Of a stretch of DNA of 7,518 nt, positions 6,024 to 7,518 are shown in pieces (positions within the stretch are counted from its first letter, which is position 1; each line of letters begins with the position of its first letter). The translations under genes were made by a program, and so were the position numbers. Source of the stretch: Bacteroidota bacterium. Lineage in GTDB: Bacteria > Bacteroidota > Bacteroidia > Chitinophagales > Chitinophagaceae. Below the pieces are notes generated by a model. That model ran no database searches, had not been told where the DNA came from, and saw only the letters and a program-made list of their open reading frames with translations. Location of the stretch: assembly GCA_023436685.1 (NCBI GenBank), contig JAEZIL010000321.1:1-7518 (forward strand), given 5' to 3'.

Positions 6024-6052
6024 GCTGGCCTGTTCTCAGGCCGGCTTTTTTT
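6024..6052 (+). terminator. Strong rho-independent terminator, rightward
   Basis: GCTGGCCTG (6024-6032) pairs with CAGGCCGGC (6037-6045) over 9 bp with one G-T pair and a TTCT loop, followed by seven T residues (6046-6052). On the minus strand the hairpin is not followed by T residues, so it works rightward only. No rightward gene lies just upstream; the nearest is the UbiA-family gene ending at 5418. Its transcript would have to cross the whole idi gene in antisense to reach this site, unless an unannotated small RNA ends here. The T-tract abuts and partly forms the stop codon of the SnoaL-like gene. Confidence 0.8.
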
Positions 6053-6416
6053 ATCCATGATATACTCTTGATGCTATAACTGTGCCATCCTTTATTTCTA
6101 ATACTTCGGCTACACTCATATCAGGTTCATTATTTACCTTTCTTATATATTCCATAAATACACGCTGGCTGTTTGCTGTTAGTGAAGTACAAGTATATTG
6201 TAGTGTAGGTAAGCGGTCGAAAGCATCTTTCCACCAGTCTCTTAACGCTTCTTTCCCTTTAATTAGTCCTTTTGTTTCCGGCCTGTGGGCCGCAAGCTTC
6301 GGGCTGTAATGTTGTGCATCATCTGCATATAGTTTTAGCAATGCTTCCAGGTTATGTTGGTTGAATGCTTCAAACCATTGCCTTGCAATTTGTTCATTTT
6401 GATTAACCATAGTCAT
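6051..6416 (-). CDS. SnoaL/NTF2-like small protein
   Basis: This 121-aa protein has the alpha+beta cone pattern of the NTF2-like superfamily. An N-terminal helix (NEQIARQWFEAFNQHN, 7-22) is followed by LLKLYADDAQHYSPK (26-40), a GLIKGKEALRDWWKDAF segment (50-66) and alternating strands up to the C terminus. The LYADDA...G...I..WW...F layout is typical of SnoaL-like proteins, which include cyclases, isomerases and many uncharacterised ligand binders. No catalytic residue set can be assigned by eye. The ATG at 6416 is chosen; Met3 (6410) is an equal alternative. It lies 118 bp upstream of idi on the same strand with no leftward terminator between them, so read-through into idi is possible. SnoaL is a polyketide cyclase in Streptomyces, but similarity at this level does not tie the gene to the nearby PKS. 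Confidence 0.82.
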   Translation of the reverse strand: MTMVNQNEQIARQWFEAFNQHNLEALLKLYADDAQHYSPKLAAHRPETKGLIKGKEALRDWWKDAFDRLPTLQYTCTSLTANSQRVFMEYIRKVNNEPDMSVAEVLEIKDGTVIASRVYHG

Positions 6417-6431
6417 TTATATTAAAGCTGC

Positions 6432-6461
6432 TTGCATTTAAATAAAATAAATGTTATTTTG
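6432..6461 (+). promoter_or_regulatory. Candidate Bacteroidota-type promoter for the surface-protein gene
   Basis: TTG at 6432-6434 and TTATTTTG at 6454-6461 are separated by 19 bp. They resemble the TTG (-33) and TAnnTTTG (-7) elements used by the Bacteroidota housekeeping sigma factor, with one mismatch in the TA pair. A transcription start near 6468 would give a leader of about 12 nt before the ATG at 6480. The rest of the 63-bp divergent region (6417-6479) is AT-rich and must also hold the SnoaL-gene promoter, which I could not place. Confidence 0.4.
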
Positions 6462-6479
6462 TATTGTAAATTACCCTGT

Positions 6480-7518
6480 ATGCCCAAACATCTATCCACT
6501 CTTTTTAAAAGCGTTGTCTTTTTTATTTTATTGCAGGTTACTGTTTTACAAACATACGCGCAGTCAAATTGCGCACCTAATATGGATTTTGAAGCAGGAG
6601 ATTATAGTAACTGGAGGTTCTATATGGGCAGGTGTTGCCCTATTAGTACTCCTGCACCTACACCGGCTATACTTGGCAGGCATGATCTTACCAGTGGTAC
6701 AGGGATGGACCCCTATGGCAATTTCCCTATAGTAGCTCCCGGAGGAGGAGCTTACTCATTAAAACTGGGTAATAGTAATGTAGGGTCGCAGGCAGAAAGG
6801 GCCAGATACTACGTTCCCGTACCGGCAGGAAGCTCTCAATATATTGTTGTATACAGGTATGCCGTTGTGTTTCAGAATCCCAATCATGCCTTAATTGAAC
6901 AACCTAGATTTGAAGTGAAGGCATACGACTCAGCTACTAATCAATTGATACCATGTAACGAATTTACTTTTGTTGCATCTTCAAGTTTGCCGGGATTTCA
7001 GCAATCTACATTAAGCCAGAACGTGTTTTACAAACCATGGGCATGTTCAAGCATTGACCTATCAGGATATTCAGGCCGTACAATTGCCTTAGATTTTGCA
7101 ACGGGCGATTGTTCTCAAGGGGGGCATTTTGGATACGGATATATCGATATGGATTGCAGCCTTTTCAGAACGTATTCAGTGGCATGCAGAGGGGCAGGAG
7201 GTGGTAATACTGTTGTACTGCAAGGGGTGCCGGCGTATGATCAATATAAATGGATGAATGGGACTCTAACAACCGTGATAGGATATGGACAAAATATAAC
7301 AATACCTACACCGGGTGTAGACGAGGAGTTTGCTGTTATCGTAACCCCGTATTCGGGTTTTGGTTGTGAAGATACCTTTTATACGAAAATTAAAGTTTTT
7401 GATCCTGAAATAACAGGCGATACTTCGGTATGTGGTATTGGTGGCTCAGTGCAGTTAAATACGTATCACAATGTTGATGATGCACCTTATACATACTCCT
7501 GGACACCTGCTGCAGGCC
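6480..7518 (+). CDS. Large secreted surface/adhesin-like protein, N-terminal part (3' truncated by window edge)
   Basis: The frame is open from ATG 6480 to the window end: 346 codons plus one base. Residues 1-28 form a signal peptide (Lys at 3 and 10, hydrophobic VVFFILLQVTVL, then TYA before Gln-Ser). The mature part opens with NCAPNMDFEAGDYSNWRFYMG (30-50), an entry seen in secreted Bacteroidota proteins that carry PKD or Ig-like repeats and often end in a gliding-motility or type IX secretion domain. Residues about 90-225 look like a beta-rich jelly-roll-type module (YSLKLGN, YIVVYRYAVVF, IDLSGYSGRTIALDFATGDC, GYGYIDMDC). From about 235 on come short repeats with the recurrent Ig/PKD-like pattern C...VVLQGVP.YDQYKW (236-258) and VCG..GSVQLNT....YTYSWTPAAG (317-346). 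Ten cysteines after the signal peptide suggest disulfides outside the cytoplasm. The C-terminal sorting domain, if any, is beyond the window. Confidence 0.85.
   Translation, partial: MPKHLSTLFKSVVFFILLQVTVLQTYAQSNCAPNMDFEAGDYSNWRFYMGRCCPISTPAPTPAILGRHDLTSGTGMDPYGNFPIVAPGGGAYSLKLGNSNVGSQAERARYYVPVPAGSSQYIVVYRYAVVFQNPNHALIEQPRFEVKAYDSATNQLIPCNEFTFVASSSLPGFQQSTLSQNVFYKPWACSSIDLSGYSGRTIALDFATGDCSQGGHFGYGYIDMDCSLFRTYSVACRGAGGGNTVVLQGVPAYDQYKWMNGTLTTVIGYGQNITIPTPGVDEEFAVIVTPYSGFGCEDTFYTKIKVFDPEITGDTSVCGIGGSVQLNTYHNVDDAPYTYSWTPAAG

Noticed and set aside
6051..6416. SnoaL-like gene as a dedicated polyketide cyclase of the PKS locus
   Set aside because: SnoaL itself is a polyketide cyclase, but the fold is shared by many unrelated small proteins. 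This gene lies beyond idi and outside the compact operon, and type III PKSs cyclise their own products. The link is too weak to claim.
6451..6732. A rightward 93-codon frame starting at ATG 6451
   Set aside because: It overlaps in another frame the signal peptide and mature start of the secreted protein, which stays open to the window end with a clear signal sequence. The hydrophobic look of the 93-codon product comes from the overlap with the signal-peptide region.
1..7518. CRISPR array, insertion sequence, tRNA or rRNA gene, attachment site
   Set aside because: No regularly spaced repeats, transposase frame, terminal inverted repeats, tRNA-like cloverleaf or rRNA signature was seen on either strand by eye.

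Overview
The window looks like a chromosomal segment from a member of the Bacteroidota, possibly Chitinophagales. The evidence is moderate to low GC, absence of clear Shine-Dalgarno sequences, TTG start codons, a candidate promoter of the TTG / TAnnTTTG type, and a large secreted protein of the 'NCAPNMDFEAGDYSNW' kind common on Bacteroidota surfaces. The phylum is inferred from these traits and from protein style, not from a marker gene.

Layout. Bases 1-576 (+) are the 3' part of a DUF763 gene that ends in a sliding-clamp-type peptide (QLSLF) and is followed by a short terminator. Bases 600-4455 (-) are a compact four-gene operon, transcribed leftwards: type III polyketide synthase, class I SAM methyltransferase, FAD oxidoreductase of the geranylgeranyl-reductase type, and a short-chain dehydrogenase that carries an N-terminal signal-like segment. 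A 60-bp divergent region (4456-4515) with a palindrome and a direct repeat separates this operon from a rightward UbiA-family membrane prenyltransferase (4516-5418, TTG start). A type I isopentenyl-diphosphate isomerase (idi, 5405-5932, -) overlaps the end of the UbiA gene tail to tail. Next come a strong rightward terminator (6024-6052), a small SnoaL/NTF2-like protein (6051-6416, -), a divergent promoter region, and the first 346 codons of a large secreted surface protein (6480 to beyond the window end, +).

How the genes fit together (inference). The central six genes look like a small biosynthetic locus. The type III PKS would build a resorcinol, phloroglucinol or pyrone core. The methyltransferase, flavoenzyme and SDR would methylate, oxidise or reduce it. 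The UbiA enzyme would attach an isoprenoid chain, and Idi would balance IPP and DMAPP supply. A prenylated polyketide (meroterpenoid or quinone-like membrane lipid) is therefore the leading hypothesis. A type III PKS followed by a methyltransferase and a flavoenzyme recalls the srsABC phenolic-lipid operon of Streptomyces griseus, but the UbiA and Idi partners would be an addition. The product cannot be read from the sequence. The flanking DUF763, SnoaL-like and surface-protein genes are probably unrelated to the pathway.
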